Assembly (NCBI GenBank): GCA_030064795.1
Contig: JASJEI010000001.1
Location: forward strand, 27,332-91,331
DNA: 64,000 bases
Direction of reading: 5' to 3'
DNA from: Pleurocapsa sp. MO_226.B13
GTDB taxonomy: Bacteria > Cyanobacteriota > Cyanobacteriia > Cyanobacteriales > Xenococcaceae
Positions within the stretch are counted from its first letter, which is position 1. Each line of letters opens with the position of its first letter. Shown one piece after another: positions 17,173 through 27,306 of the stretch. The position numbers were made by a program, and so were the translations under genes. Under the pieces are notes generated by a model. That model was not told where the DNA came from, searched no databases, and saw only the letters and a list, made by a program, of their open reading frames with translations.

Positions 17173-17610
17173 ATGGAAAAAATAATAGATTTTGTTAAAA
17201 GCTTATTTTCTCCCAAAGCTTTGTTAGGTTTTATCGTTGGTATTGCCATAGGTTTCATGGCGACAAAGATAATTAATATTACTCCTGAACATAATATCCA
17301 TATTGGAGAATTTTTTGCTGCCATATTGGTGAGTATGTATTTTTGGCTTTACTGCGTACAAGTCAAAATTAAATTAGCAATACCTTTTAAATTTATAATC
17401 GCCTTTTTAATTGTTGCTCTATTGTCTATTGATAGTTTGTGGTTAGTTCGTCAGCCAATTCTGCTATTTGTCGCAGGTAGCCAAGAAAACCCCAACGTTC
17501 CACCTTTTGATACTTTAAGCTACATGATTAGCTACGGTATTATTTGTGTGTTTATTGGCGGTTTGATAGAGACTATTTGGGGCATTGAAAAGAAAAATTC
17601 TTCCCAATAG
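17173..17610 (+). CDS. Hypothetical four-helix membrane protein
   Basis: ATG 17173 is preferred (AGG 7 bases upstream) to a TTG 36 bases earlier. The 145-residue product has four hydrophobic stretches: ALLGFIVGIAIGFMATKI, FFAAILVSMYFWLYC, FIIAFLIVALLSIDSLWLV and ISYGIICVFIGGLIETIWG, with a short charged tail. I recognise no family. It stands between a CAP gene and a transposase fragment, and no operon partner is evident. Confidence 0.55.
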   Translation: MEKIIDFVKSLFSPKALLGFIVGIAIGFMATKIINITPEHNIHIGEFFAAILVSMYFWLYCVQVKIKLAIPFKFIIAFLIVALLSIDSLWLVRQPILLFVAGSQENPNVPPFDTLSYMISYGIICVFIGGLIETIWGIEKKNSSQ

Positions 17611-17628
17611 ATAAACGAATGTCTTCGC

Positions 17629-17865
17629 TTACAACAAGTCAGGAACTATTAGTTTATGTGCCGTATGAACTGGTGCATTATCTAGCTGAATAATATGTAT
17701 TTCTTGACTGTATGCTTGGGAAAACTGTTTCAAAAAACCCCCTAAAAAATCGCAATTAAAATGTGAAAACTCATAGAAGAAGCTTCTACCCTTTAATGGG
17801 TCAACTAATCCATATATATAGTAGTAGCTATAATGCCATTGGAAAATCTTTGGTACTCCAGACAT
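17629..17865 (-). pseudogene. IS630-type transposase fragment
   Basis: The 78 codons include GRSFFYEFSHFN and IHIIQLDNAPVHTAHKL, the second catalytic Asp region (xxLDNAxxH) of IS630/Tc1-mariner-like transposases. The N-terminal DNA-binding part and the last catalytic Glu are missing, so this is a scrap of a lost insertion sequence. Confidence 0.75.
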
Positions 17866-18109
17866 CCCAAAAATTTTTTATTTTTGTTATTCTACCAAGT
17901 CTCTCATTACTTTTGATAAATGGTATAACCACTAACCACTAACTCCGAATTCCGAACTCAGGGGCGACCCCGCGTCTATCACGGATACCGCTGAGTCAAC
18001 GACTTGCTTCGCAAACGCATATCGGCGTAAGACGTTTATCCCCGAATGGGGGTTTATGCCCGAATGGGTGCAAGGGAATGCGCCCCTGCACGAATTCCGA
18101 ACTCTCAAA

Positions 18110-20746
18110 TCATTGCCAGTTGCCTACCAAAACATAAGGGGCCCAATAGTAAGGATGGGGTGGTATATTCTCAAGTTCTGGGGATGGGGGATTATTATCT
18201 AAAAAATCAATTAAAGACAACTGAGCCTTCCTTAGAGCGGATACTTTTTTGGCCGCTGGGTTTTCAAATTCGCGATAAAACTGGCTCATTAGTCGAGCGG
18301 TGGAAGCATCATCCACCGACCAGAGCGAAGCTATAGTACTACTAGTTCCCGATCGCACGGCGACTCCTGCTAAACCTAATATCGCTCGTTCGTCTCCCGT
18401 AGCCGTATCACAAGCACTGAGAACTACTAATTCTGGTTGAGTATTGCCAGAACTGAGTAAAGTACTTAAAGTTTCAATATCAATTATTTCGCGATCGCCC
18501 GTGACGATAAATGTTTGTTCGGGATCGGAACTAAAGACTCCATGAGTCGCTAAATGGATGACGGAAAAATCCGCTTGCAGTTGTTGTTTGATACTCGCGC
18601 TAGTAAATTCTTGATTTAGTAATTGGCGAGTTTGAGGAAAGATATCTTCAATTTGCTCTAATTCTAGAGGAACGTTGGCGAGAGCGGGAAAAATATTGCC
18701 TCTAATTTCCACCTGCTGGCTTAAACCCGCTGCTAATACTTTGACATCTTTTTTCGGGGTTGGTTGGGGATCGAGTAACTGTAAACTGGGGGCGAGAGCT
18801 ACTGCATACTTTTCTAGCAGATATTGTTGACCATCATAAAGGGCAGCAATTGGTACATTTTGGAGTCGTCCGTTGAGGACAAATACGAGAGTCTCGACCC
18901 GCTCGGCAGTTAAGGTGGGAGTCAAAGGTTCAATTAACCAGCGATATATCTGTTGCATCATTGGTAAGAGGGTCTGCATATTCTCAGTAACTTCTTCAGG
19001 GTCGAGAGGAGTCGTACTAAAAATATTGACCGCAGAATCGTTGATGCTGGGATTGTAAAGATTGTCGTAGATTAGATCTATAGTTTGGTTGACAGTCGTT
19101 TCGGGAACTTTAGTAGTAAATCTTTGTAATGGTCGGTTGGGTAGAGACAAAATTATCTCTAGGCGATCGCCTAAAACAATGGGATAGATAACCGCAGCTT
19201 GAGGATCTAACTTGTCAATGGTTACAGCCACATCCGCAGTTTCTAAACAGGGGTCTTGAAAAAAGTTGTCTAATTCTGCTAGTTGCAAAGATTCAATCAC
19301 TTGACGCGCTAGCTCTAAATTAGAAGAAGTTTGATTATTTATCGCAGCAAATTGCAGCGATTTTTGTGCTTGAAAAGAATCTGCCCTTAGCAGTAAGTTA
19401 GCTAAACTCAAATATACTGGTCTGACTTCTTGTAGAAAATCAAATTGCACCACTTGATTATTAGCGTTGAGATCGGCGCGAAGCGACTGGAGAGTATTAA
19501 AAGCCGAAGTGTATGCCGAAATCGCTTCGGGAATTTTGTCTTGTTGTTCTAATATTTGACCCAATTGGGACTGCCAGAGATAAATTACTTCCCTAGCATC
19601 ATTAACAATACTTTGTCCTTGGGCAGTAATTAAAGCTTGGTTGGTAAAAGCAGTCGCCTGGGATAATTCTCCTTGCAGAGCATAATATTGACCCAAATAA
19701 CCTAAAGCATAACTTTCTCCTAACCTATCTTCGATCGCCTTGGCTTGAGCTAAAGCGGTTTGTAAAATTGATTCTATCTTTTCGATTTGTCCTAACTTTA
19801 ACAGGCTAAGAGTATAGTTAATTTGAGCATAGATACCCTGATGACTGGCAGCGATCTGACTCCAACTGTTGTCAATGGCAGTAATTAAATTGTTTTTGGT
19901 CTTGGTTAATCTAAGCTCTAGTAAATTAGAAAAATTAGTTGCAGCATCCACCAAACCAGTTTGCTTGAATCGTTGCCAGGTCTTAATCCGTCTTGTAGTT
20001 TGACTTTGCCACCAGTCTTCGATTTCAATTAATAAATCTAGATAATTAAGTCGTGCCTGGATTTGGGTAATAGGTGCAGCACGGTTGAGAGTAGCAGCGT
20101 TTTCGTAAGCACTAAAGGCATCTTGATAGGGTTCTAAAGCCAGTTTTGGTTCCTGGCGGTCGATAATTTCTGTAATCAGATCGTAACTCCAGCGATCGCG
20201 AGTTTGATTTGCCAAGGCTTGCTCGACATTACCCAAAGCTAAAAGGGTCGCTCCTAGTTGGGGATAATTTTCCAGAGCGGATTTACTTAAATTTAATACT
20301 GTTTGCGACTGTTCTAGTCTACCTCTGCGGAGTAGTACGGAACCAAGACTGCGTAAACCGACACCCTGAGTCGTTGAGATCCTGGTTTGACTTTTAATTT
20401 CTTCAACTAACTGGTTTATTTGCTGACTACTACAATCAGGCTTCTCAACCTCGAAAGCTGTGAGTAAAGTATTACAAGCTTTGGGATACAATCCTAGTTC
20501 CTGCAAAACTTGAGCTTGATTGATTAAACTTTTGCTGGTTCCCAGGCGATCGCCCTGTTCTCGATATGCTACTGCGGCTTGTTGCCAGGTAATGGCTGCG
20601 GAGGGTAGTTTGCCCGCACCATAAAGTTGTTGCGCCTCTAGTGCCAACTCTAGGGCATTCGGCTCCTGAGACTGGACGGGCCAATGTAATGTTACCGCTA
20701 ACCAAAAAGCAACTAGAAAAATTAAAAATCGTTTAACACTGATCAT
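18110..20746 (-). CDS. Secreted TPR-CHAT domain protein
   Basis: A signal peptide (RFLIFLVAFWLAVTLHWPVQSQ) leads into TPR-like helical repeats covering roughly residues 30-450, for example AAITWQQAAVAYREQGDRLG and LGYLGQYYALQGELSQA. The C-terminal 240 residues are a CHAT domain, a caspase-like cysteine peptidase fold: HLATHGVF carries the catalytic His and VVLSACDTATG the catalytic Cys, and the protein ends PYYWAPYVLVGNWQ as usual for CHAT. It would act in the periplasm or outside the cell. It lies 75 bases downstream of a TpsB gene on the same strand, a pairing often seen in cyanobacteria. Substrates are unknown. Confidence 0.88.
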   Translation of the reverse strand: MISVKRFLIFLVAFWLAVTLHWPVQSQEPNALELALEAQQLYGAGKLPSAAITWQQAAVAYREQGDRLGTSKSLINQAQVLQELGLYPKACNTLLTAFEVEKPDCSSQQINQLVEEIKSQTRISTTQGVGLRSLGSVLLRRGRLEQSQTVLNLSKSALENYPQLGATLLALGNVEQALANQTRDRWSYDLITEIIDRQEPKLALEPYQDAFSAYENAATLNRAAPITQIQARLNYLDLLIEIEDWWQSQTTRRIKTWQRFKQTGLVDAATNFSNLLELRLTKTKNNLITAIDNSWSQIAASHQGIYAQINYTLSLLKLGQIEKIESILQTALAQAKAIEDRLGESYALGYLGQYYALQGELSQATAFTNQALITAQGQSIVNDAREVIYLWQSQLGQILEQQDKIPEAISAYTSAFNTLQSLRADLNANNQVVQFDFLQEVRPVYLSLANLLLRADSFQAQKSLQFAAINNQTSSNLELARQVIESLQLAELDNFFQDPCLETADVAVTIDKLDPQAAVIYPIVLGDRLEIILSLPNRPLQRFTTKVPETTVNQTIDLIYDNLYNPSINDSAVNIFSTTPLDPEEVTENMQTLLPMMQQIYRWLIEPLTPTLTAERVETLVFVLNGRLQNVPIAALYDGQQYLLEKYAVALAPSLQLLDPQPTPKKDVKVLAAGLSQQVEIRGNIFPALANVPLELEQIEDIFPQTRQLLNQEFTSASIKQQLQADFSVIHLATHGVFSSDPEQTFIVTGDREIIDIETLSTLLSSGNTQPELVVLSACDTATGDERAILGLAGVAVRSGTSSTIASLWSVDDASTARLMSQFYREFENPAAKKVSALRKAQLSLIDFLDNNPPSPELENIPPHPYYWAPYVLVGNWQ

Positions 20747-20821
20747 AAAAAGTACGGGAGTAGTGAAACCAACGTGCTATCGGCCGTTGGAGCGTCAATA
20801 ATTATTTAACATTGGTTGTTA

Positions 20822-22774
20822 TCAAAATAAATCGTATTGCAATTGCAGATAAACTCCACTTTCTTGTAAAGTATCATCCTTTGAATCAGTATTAATCAGA
20901 GGAATACCCCAATCTATCCGCCCTGATAACCGTTCTTCTGTCTGAAAGATTAAACCAACTCCTGTACCCAATAGAGTACTAAACTCTGTTTCTTCGCCAT
21001 CGGCATTCCAGCCCGTACCAAAATCGATAAAGGGACTAACCTGAAGACTAGCATCAATCTGGGGCAAGCGAGCAATAGGCAAGCGTAATTCTGCACTGGC
21101 AGAAAAACCATTGTCGGTAAGTAGAGCATCTTGACGATAACCGCGCACTGTGGCAGCACCGCCCAAGCTAAATTGCTCTGTAGGTATCAAAGGTTCGGTA
21201 GCTAACTGTAACTGCGAGCGTAAGAGTATAGTCGAACCAACAGCAGGAATACCTCTAGGAGTACTTAGCAATCGTAAATAGGATGCCTGTCCTCGCCAGG
21301 CAAAAAATTGGCTATCAGGCTCTTCAGCGTTAATTGTGGCATCAAAGACATCAAGCCCCAGATCGAATTGCGAACGAATAGCAATTACTTGTCTGGGATT
21401 GCGCTGTAACCATTCTTGACCCAGACTCAAAACCGAGGTACGAATTTCTCCTCGGCTATTAGTTCCTGGAGAGATCGGTTCTGGCTCATCGAGAACTGTA
21501 ATCTCGCTTTCTCTTCTGGATGCAGTCAGACTGAGAGCAAATTCTTGACTTACTTCTGGCTTGGCCGTACGGATAATTGGTTGTCGCCAAGTTAAATTGT
21601 AGTTACGAGATTCAATATCAATGTCTGCATCTTCAAAGTCAAATTCGACAATTTCATTTTGAGTCAAACTAAAATCAAAGCTAAGAGTACCCTCACGGGA
21701 ATTAAGCGGTAAAACATAACCGCCTTCATAGCGATCGCTACCGTCAGTATTGAGATAGCTAAAGGAAAATTTATCTCCAATTCCAAACAAATTAGCTTCG
21801 GTTAAACTTACGCCTCGTTCAAAAGTACCAATACTAGGGTTACGATTGTTGTTTAATCTAGCCTGCAAAGTAAAGGTATCCGCCCCTTTAACTGCAACTG
21901 ACAAAGAATTAGTTCCTGGTCTAATTCCCGCAGATAGTTCTGCATCCACACTTTCAATCAGGGGATTTAGTTGTAGTAACTGTAGTGCTTCTTGGAGTCG
22001 ATTGATGTTGAGAGGGGTTGAAGTGCTACTAGTTAGGCGATCGCGAATATATTTTTCTTGCAGTCTTCCTTGAGTAACCTCGACCTCAATCTCGGTTAAA
22101 CTACCTTCAACTATCTGGATTTTTACTGTCGCCGAATCAAGATTTTGTTCGGGAATATAAGCCCCAGAGGTAATGTATCCCTGGTTGACATAAAATTCGG
22201 TAATCGCATTGGCTGCTTGGATCAATTGAGCAAAGGAAATTGGTTTGCCAACAAAATCGGCGAGTGCCTCTCTTAATTCTGCCTGAGTAAATACCGTATT
22301 CCCAACCAATTCAAATTCTTCAACCACAATTGTCCCAGGAATATCCAAGACTGATTCTGGTAATGGAGGCGCGTCCAGAGAATCCTCTAAAGGATTGGGA
22401 TTAGGAGGTAACGGTTGAGGTTGCGGCGGTTGGGGGCGATCGGGAGTTAATGGTTCAACAGGCTGGGCGGAGACTGGAGAAGATTGGCGAAATATAGTCA
22501 GTACTAATAACAAGCCATAGAGCCAAAATCTTTCGATTTTTTTGAATCCCTGAAATTGTGAAGCCCGATCGAATTGCCGACTGCAAATTAAAGCCCAATA
22601 TAATCGAAGCTCTGAGGAACTAATTTTGATTTGGTATTTCGAGCGGCACTTAGTGAGATAGTAATTATCTTGAGGAGAGGTCGAGCGATCGCTCCAAGTC
22701 ATCAAATATCCATCGTTTTTGGTAGTCAAATACCAGTTGACTTTCGATCTAGCAAAGCGTGATTCGGCGAACAT
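20822..22774 (-). CDS. ShlB/FhaC/HecB-type two-partner secretion outer-membrane transporter
   Basis: The order is signal peptide (LYGLLLVLTIFRQSSPVSAQ near residues 80-105), a proline-rich stretch, two POTRA-like segments (IVVEEFELVGNTVFTQAEL, then SATVKIQIVEGSLTEIEV), and a 16-strand-like barrel from about residue 300 containing LGGAATVRGYR, the conserved VRGY motif of Omp85/TpsB lid loops. It ends in phenylalanine (YLQLQYDLF), the usual barrel signature. The first 75 residues before the signal peptide are odd, so the true start may be an internal rare codon. TpsB exports a large TpsA protein across the outer membrane; none is in this window. The CHAT gene follows at once. Confidence 0.88.
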   Translation of the reverse strand: MFAESRFARSKVNWYLTTKNDGYLMTWSDRSTSPQDNYYLTKCRSKYQIKISSSELRLYWALICSRQFDRASQFQGFKKIERFWLYGLLLVLTIFRQSSPVSAQPVEPLTPDRPQPPQPQPLPPNPNPLEDSLDAPPLPESVLDIPGTIVVEEFELVGNTVFTQAELREALADFVGKPISFAQLIQAANAITEFYVNQGYITSGAYIPEQNLDSATVKIQIVEGSLTEIEVEVTQGRLQEKYIRDRLTSSTSTPLNINRLQEALQLLQLNPLIESVDAELSAGIRPGTNSLSVAVKGADTFTLQARLNNNRNPSIGTFERGVSLTEANLFGIGDKFSFSYLNTDGSDRYEGGYVLPLNSREGTLSFDFSLTQNEIVEFDFEDADIDIESRNYNLTWRQPIIRTAKPEVSQEFALSLTASRRESEITVLDEPEPISPGTNSRGEIRTSVLSLGQEWLQRNPRQVIAIRSQFDLGLDVFDATINAEEPDSQFFAWRGQASYLRLLSTPRGIPAVGSTILLRSQLQLATEPLIPTEQFSLGGAATVRGYRQDALLTDNGFSASAELRLPIARLPQIDASLQVSPFIDFGTGWNADGEETEFSTLLGTGVGLIFQTEERLSGRIDWGIPLINTDSKDDTLQESGVYLQLQYDLF

Positions 22775-23216
22775 AAAAGCTAAAGAAATATATATTGAAC
22801 ACTATCTGGTATGGCAACTTTGACCGTGAAATTTGTCACATTGTAGTTATTGTATGGTTTAATGTTCCACTTTGAAATTGCGGTTTAGATTTTGGTTCTA
22901 ATTGCCAATCCAATAATGTTTGCAACAGATAAGAAAATAAATGCTATGACTGGATTCAGGTGAGTTCGGAGTCAGTTAACAGTTATCAGTTAACAGTTTC
23001 GATCTATTACTTCTTCCCCATCTCCCTGAAGCACCCTCTGCCTATCTGTAGAAAGCTTTAAAGTATTTCCGAAAATTTTTGGTTAGTCGATCTTCACCAA
23101 TACCTCTTCCGAGATATGTCGCATTCATTCTTATATTTTATATGTCATTTCTCAGTTCACTGAGATCCACTTAACATCTGCCCTGTGCCTTCCGAAGGCT
23201 TCTGCTTTCGGTCAAA
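22775..23216. other. 442-bp gap upstream of the TpsB gene
   Basis: No gene is seen. The stretch should hold the promoter of the TpsB-CHAT pair. It contains the direct repeat CAGTTAACAGT, TAT, CAGTTAACAGT (22973-22997), a sequence type that recurs in cyanobacterial intergenic DNA. Confidence 0.5.
22973..22997. repeat. 11-bp direct repeat, 3-bp spacer
   Basis: CAGTTAACAGT occurs twice with TAT between the copies. Each copy contains the palindrome GTTAAC. Confidence 0.7.
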
Positions 23217-24395
23217 TTATCTTTTTGGTCTGTTACACGCTCGCACTAATAATACCACCACACCTAATAAAACTACTAAACCAGTCCTCAATTTACTATT
23301 GAGGCTCAACTGCAAATCTCCTAAATAATTAGAGCCTGATAAGACAACGTGACTGACGGCAAAAATTAAAGCAGGTACGGTTAATAAGTGGATTTTACGC
23401 CAACGCGAACCGAGATTTTTAACCGCCAGATCGCTACTGGTAATAGCAGCAGGAAACATTAAAAATAAACTTAAGATTCCACCACCGATTCCCAGACGAT
23501 GTTGGGGTAACATAAAGGCGATCGCGTCTGGATTCCAGTTTAAGGAATGGTCTAACATATGGGCGGTATGTGCCAGAGATAAGATAAAAGCACCCACTCC
23601 AATTGCGCGGCGATATTGCAACGGCGCAGCCCAAACTTCACTTAGAGGACGAGCGGTCAAAGCTAACATCAGCAAAAGTAATGCACCATGTCCTGTATAG
23701 TCAATCATGGCATCTGTCCGCAAAAGAGTTAGGATACCAATAGCTAATGTTACCCATCCCCCCAAACGGAATAATTGACTGCGCCGATCCGCACTAATTT
23801 TAGAAGCTGATACTCCCACTCCCAACATGGTTGGCGTTGTACCCAAACCAAAACAGAACATGGTTACCGCACCAAGCAAGAGATTGCCTGTTTCTACTGC
23901 TTTGAGTTGTGCTGCGTACAAAAAACCACAGGGAATCAAACCCCAAACACTCCCTAGCAGTGCTGGTGTCCACCATCGTCGTTGCGATGCCAGCCGATCC
24001 ATGCCCGAATTCAATCGATCGTGAATTATCCCCTGTAGTGGATGCAGATAGGGTAAACGGGGTAGCCAGTTGGGTTTAATTTGCCCTAAGCCAAACCAAA
24101 TTAGCAATATTCCCGTGAAAATTGCCATTATTTGTCTAAAATTACTGCCTATCCCTGCCAACTGTCCACTAGCGACAAAAGCAGAGCCTAAGCCCCCTAG
24201 GGCAGCCCCAACTATGCTGTAGCTAATAATTCTGCCAATATTCAGCAGCAAATGAAACCGCCAACTGTTAAATTTTTCGGGGTTGCGGTCTTGTTGGGAT
24301 AAGGCAAAAGCTACCGTCAACGGGCCACACATTCCAATGCAGTGACCAAAGCTTCCCAAAAATCCTAAAGCAATAACTAGCAGTAGATCTAACAC
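23217..24395 (-). CDS. SafE/UreH-type membrane protein fused to a ferric-reductase-like transmembrane domain
   Basis: The first 215 residues are a six-helix domain of the COG2836 (sulfite exporter TauE/SafE) type: GFLGSFGHCIGMCGPLTVAF at the N-terminus and SVWGLIPCGFLYAAQLKAVE at the mirrored position carry paired cysteines and Gly-Pro breaks, as in CcdA/DsbD-like transporters. The last 170 residues add about five helices with histidines spaced as in ferric-reductase-like haem membrane domains (LAHTAHMLDHS, RWRKIHLLTVPALIFAVSHVVL). It lies 42 bases downstream of ccs1 on the same strand, so a part in cytochrome c maturation or electron transfer across the thylakoid membrane is likely by context. 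The ligand is unknown. Confidence 0.75.
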   Translation of the reverse strand: MLDLLLVIALGFLGSFGHCIGMCGPLTVAFALSQQDRNPEKFNSWRFHLLLNIGRIISYSIVGAALGGLGSAFVASGQLAGIGSNFRQIMAIFTGILLIWFGLGQIKPNWLPRLPYLHPLQGIIHDRLNSGMDRLASQRRWWTPALLGSVWGLIPCGFLYAAQLKAVETGNLLLGAVTMFCFGLGTTPTMLGVGVSASKISADRRSQLFRLGGWVTLAIGILTLLRTDAMIDYTGHGALLLLMLALTARPLSEVWAAPLQYRRAIGVGAFILSLAHTAHMLDHSLNWNPDAIAFMLPQHRLGIGGGILSLFLMFPAAITSSDLAVKNLGSRWRKIHLLTVPALIFAVSHVVLSGSNYLGDLQLSLNSKLRTGLVVLLGVVVLLVRACNRPKR

Positions 24396-24437
24396 GATTT
24401 TGAACCGAACATATTATTAATTTGATTGGAAACCTTG

Positions 24438-25805
24438 TTAATTAAAGGCAGCGATACTCGGTTTGGAGGTAGTACCAGAATCAGTTTCTGCCGATAAACT
24501 CTCGATTACTCCTAAGATTTCCCGTTCAAAGGTGACTTGGGCGCGATTGGTTTTAGCACCAAAATAAAAGCGATCGTCATCTTCTAATGCCCATACTTGG
24601 GAATGGGAAAAGTAACTCATCACTACCCCAATCATCAGTAAAGCAAAACCCGTATAAACAATCGGTACGCCAGGATCGGCTTTGATCTGCAAACCAGTGC
24701 TGCCAATAATATCGAGTAGTTTAATCTCGATGCCATCAATGTTGACACTTTGACCGATACGAATCGCGCTAGTTAATTCACCCTGTTGGTTATAGATTAA
24801 TGCTGTCCCCTGCAAGTCTTTGATCAACATCGATACCCCAGAACTGAGATCGGGTTTAGTAGGAATCCAGGTTCCCCAAATATTTCCCGCATCTAAAGTA
24901 TCTAATTTGGCTACTGGTAATTGAAAGATCGGACTGTTGTTTAACTGCACCCGAATAGCAGCAATACTCCAATTAGTTTGATAGAGAGTTACACCATCGT
25001 AACGTAGGGGATGATTGACATAGATAGTGTCTCGTTTTAATTCTTCCCCACTGTCGGCAACAACGGAAAGGTCGGAATAAAATTGGTCGATATCCCCATT
25101 ATCTGTGTAGTCGATCCAAAAACGATTGACTCTAACCGACCAATCGTCAGGTATCTGAGGTTTAGATAAAGGCCCCAATTCAATAATGTTTTGAATCTTA
25201 AAAGTATTGCCACTGGGAATCATTTCCTGGGCAAAAAATCCTGTAAAGATGCCCCACATTCCCCCGACTAGGACAATCAGCATTCCTAGATGTACTATTA
25301 TCGGCCCGATTCGCCCCACAATACCTTTACGAGCATAAAGCGCGTTATCTTGTCGCCAGACTTTGTATTTTCGCTGTTCTAGTAAAGGAATTAGAGATTT
25401 AATCGAACCGCGATCTAACTCTGCGCTGAGGGCTAATTTCTCAAACTGCTTTGGTTTTTGATAGTATTTCCATCGGCGAGCAGCTTTTAATGCGGGTAAT
25501 TGACGGGTAAAGGTACAGGCGGTTAAGCTTGCACCAAATAAAATTAATAAAGAAAGATACCACCAGGTACTATAAACATGATTCAGACCCCAGGCTAAAA
25601 TAACTTTCCAGGTCAAAAAGCCATAGAGGGCGGGACTTTCAGGATAGTTTTGTTGATAAAAACTGAGGGTTTCTGCCTGTTCGATAACCGTACCTGTAAT
25701 ACTGACTACAGCGATCGCCAGTAACAAAACAATTGCTAATTTTAAATTAGCAACAATTCCAACCAGACGACGAAACAACAATTTTGGTGTTAAAGATGAA
25801 TTCAT
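24438..25805 (-). CDS. ccs1: Cytochrome c biogenesis protein Ccs1/ResB
   Basis: The 455-residue protein has three N-terminal helices ([61 protein letters not shown]), a large lumenal domain, and a final helix [21 protein letters not shown]. This is the Ccs1/ResB layout of system II cytochrome c maturation, in which Ccs1 with CcsA delivers haem and ligates it to apocytochromes in the lumen. The conserved histidine in IVHLGM and the one in [14 protein letters not shown] are present. The family length is normal. It is the upstream gene of a pair with the SafE-like fusion. Confidence 0.92.
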   Translation of the reverse strand: MNSSLTPKLLFRRLVGIVANLKLAIVLLLAIAVVSITGTVIEQAETLSFYQQNYPESPALYGFLTWKVILAWGLNHVYSTWWYLSLLILFGASLTACTFTRQLPALKAARRWKYYQKPKQFEKLALSAELDRGSIKSLIPLLEQRKYKVWRQDNALYARKGIVGRIGPIIVHLGMLIVLVGGMWGIFTGFFAQEMIPSGNTFKIQNIIELGPLSKPQIPDDWSVRVNRFWIDYTDNGDIDQFYSDLSVVADSGEELKRDTIYVNHPLRYDGVTLYQTNWSIAAIRVQLNNSPIFQLPVAKLDTLDAGNIWGTWIPTKPDLSSGVSMLIKDLQGTALIYNQQGELTSAIRIGQSVNIDGIEIKLLDIIGSTGLQIKADPGVPIVYTGFALLMIGVVMSYFSHSQVWALEDDDRFYFGAKTNRAQVTFEREILGVIESLSAETDSGTTSKPSIAAFN

Positions 25806-26219
25806 ATAGGAAAATCGATTATTGATGCTGAAAAATTTATTAATTAACTTACATCCTTCTTAATTACGCTACCCCAAAATATCGACAATATGCTAGAAGC
25901 TTCAGTTAGGAAACTAAAAAAGATTGCTGCTAATCCCTCAACTCCACATCATCTACTGCTTTAATTAGTCAAACACAAAGGCTTTTAAAACTCGACAATG
26001 CTTTGAAAAGAATTTCCCGATGCCATTCGCCAAGCTGGTTATTAACCTCGTACCAAATAAAGCGATCGCTTTCTTATAAGATATAGTTATCTCGTTCTCT
26101 TATTATCGCAGTACGTAAATTGGTTAAAACTTAAAAGCAAACTGTTCGTAGGTAGCCCTAAAGGACTCGCTTCGCATCGCAGTAGCAAGTAGCAAGTGTC
26201 CTAATGTAAGTGCGTATTG
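25806..26219. other. Gap upstream of ccs1 with one dispersed repeat
   Basis: No gene is seen in the 414 bases. The right half contains a 58-bp repeat also found at 48.3 kb. The ccs1 promoter should lie at the left side. Confidence 0.5.
26140..26197 (+). repeat. Dispersed repeat, copy 1
   Basis: Bases 26140-26197 match the complement of 48258-48315, with identity over the last 46 bases and two differences in the first 12. The core is CCTAAAGGACTCGCTTCGC, and the end has the heptamer AGTAGCA twice in tandem. Both copies lie in decayed intergenic DNA. Confidence 0.85.
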
Positions 26220-27078
26220 CTATAAAAATGGAAAAGGCGCGAAACAGGATGCTGGCATCAATAGACGAAGATCGTTCAACTGTTTTAAGAAAACGGTAGT
26301 AGGAGCGGTTCGCGATGCAGTTGCGAAGCCCGCGCACGACTCCCAAGGTAGATTTACACTACCAGTATGTATTAAGGCAATTACCATCCAAATGCAGGTT
26401 TTGAGATGGCATAGATGTAACCAAGGTGTTAGCTTTATATGTTTGCGAAAAACTCTGGCAAAATGACTGGGATTTTTATAGCCAACTTGGTAGCCAATAT
26501 CGGCGATCGCTAATTCCGAACAGCGCAGCAACTCTTTTGCTTTATCCAGTCTTTGTTTGACTAGGTATGTATTGATGGGGAGTCAAACCTGTTGAGAGTT
26601 TAAACATTCGGGCAAAATGATAGGGACTCATGGCGCATAAGTTGGCAATCTCAGATAACCTCAGATCGCGATCTAAGTTATCGTTAATTAAAGCGATCGC
26701 TCTTCGCAGTTTATATTTCGCCAACCCTCCGCTATATTCGGGAATTTTTGATTTTACCACGCAGTAATTTCGCAACAGATGAACCATGAGTGCAGTTGTT
26801 ATAGATTTAACATAAAGACGACTACCCATCTGCTTTTCTTTTAGTTCAATCAGCAGCCATCGTGGCATTTGTAACAGCTTTGAATCTGAAGTAGCAAACT
26901 GAGGCATAATTTCTAGGCGATCGCTTTTTAGAGAATCAATCGCAGCACTTGTCAAGCTTTCAGGTTCTAAAGTAGGTTGGCGATCGTGTCTGAGATAAAT
27001 ACCGTCCCAATCTTGGCGATCGCTCGTGATTAGGGGAAGACGAGGAAGTATAGGCTCATTTTTAGACATAGATCTCAT
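26220..27078 (-). pseudogene. AraC-family regulator, broken
   Basis: The upstream frame, from ATG 27078 or 27069, reads PRLPLITSDRQDWDGIYLRHD, then SRLYVKSITTALMVHLLRNY and the first helix-turn-helix (LRLSEIANLCAMSPYHFARMF), and ends HQYIPSQTKTG at 26542. The second helix-turn-helix continues in another frame as ELLRCSELAIADIGYQVGYK...FARVFRKHIKLTP. A four-base tandem duplication (ATAC twice on the coding strand) at the break explains the shift; without it the protein would read HQYLVKQRLDKAKELLRC. Compared with the intact paralogue at 27307, the N-terminal cupin part is also about 75 residues short. Two independent lesions make this a dead gene. Confidence 0.85.
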
Positions 27079-27306
27079 GAAATAGTTAAATTGCAGCAAT
27101 TGCTCAATAGTTAGACACGAGGCGATCGCCCTGCAAGTATAGACTACAATAAATTTAGTTAGAACTACTAAAAAGCCTACGTTGTCACTGCGGTTGCAGC
27201 GTAGGTAAATCGAGCGAGTAATTGCAACGTACACAGAAACTGGACAAATCGATCGATCTCTGCGATCGCGATCGATAATAAAGAATAGCCGAGTGAGATA
27301 CAAACA

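Noticed and set aside
20472..20705. Frame inside the CHAT gene suggesting a second protein
   Set aside because: It is on the same strand in a shifted frame and has no start signal or recognisable motif.
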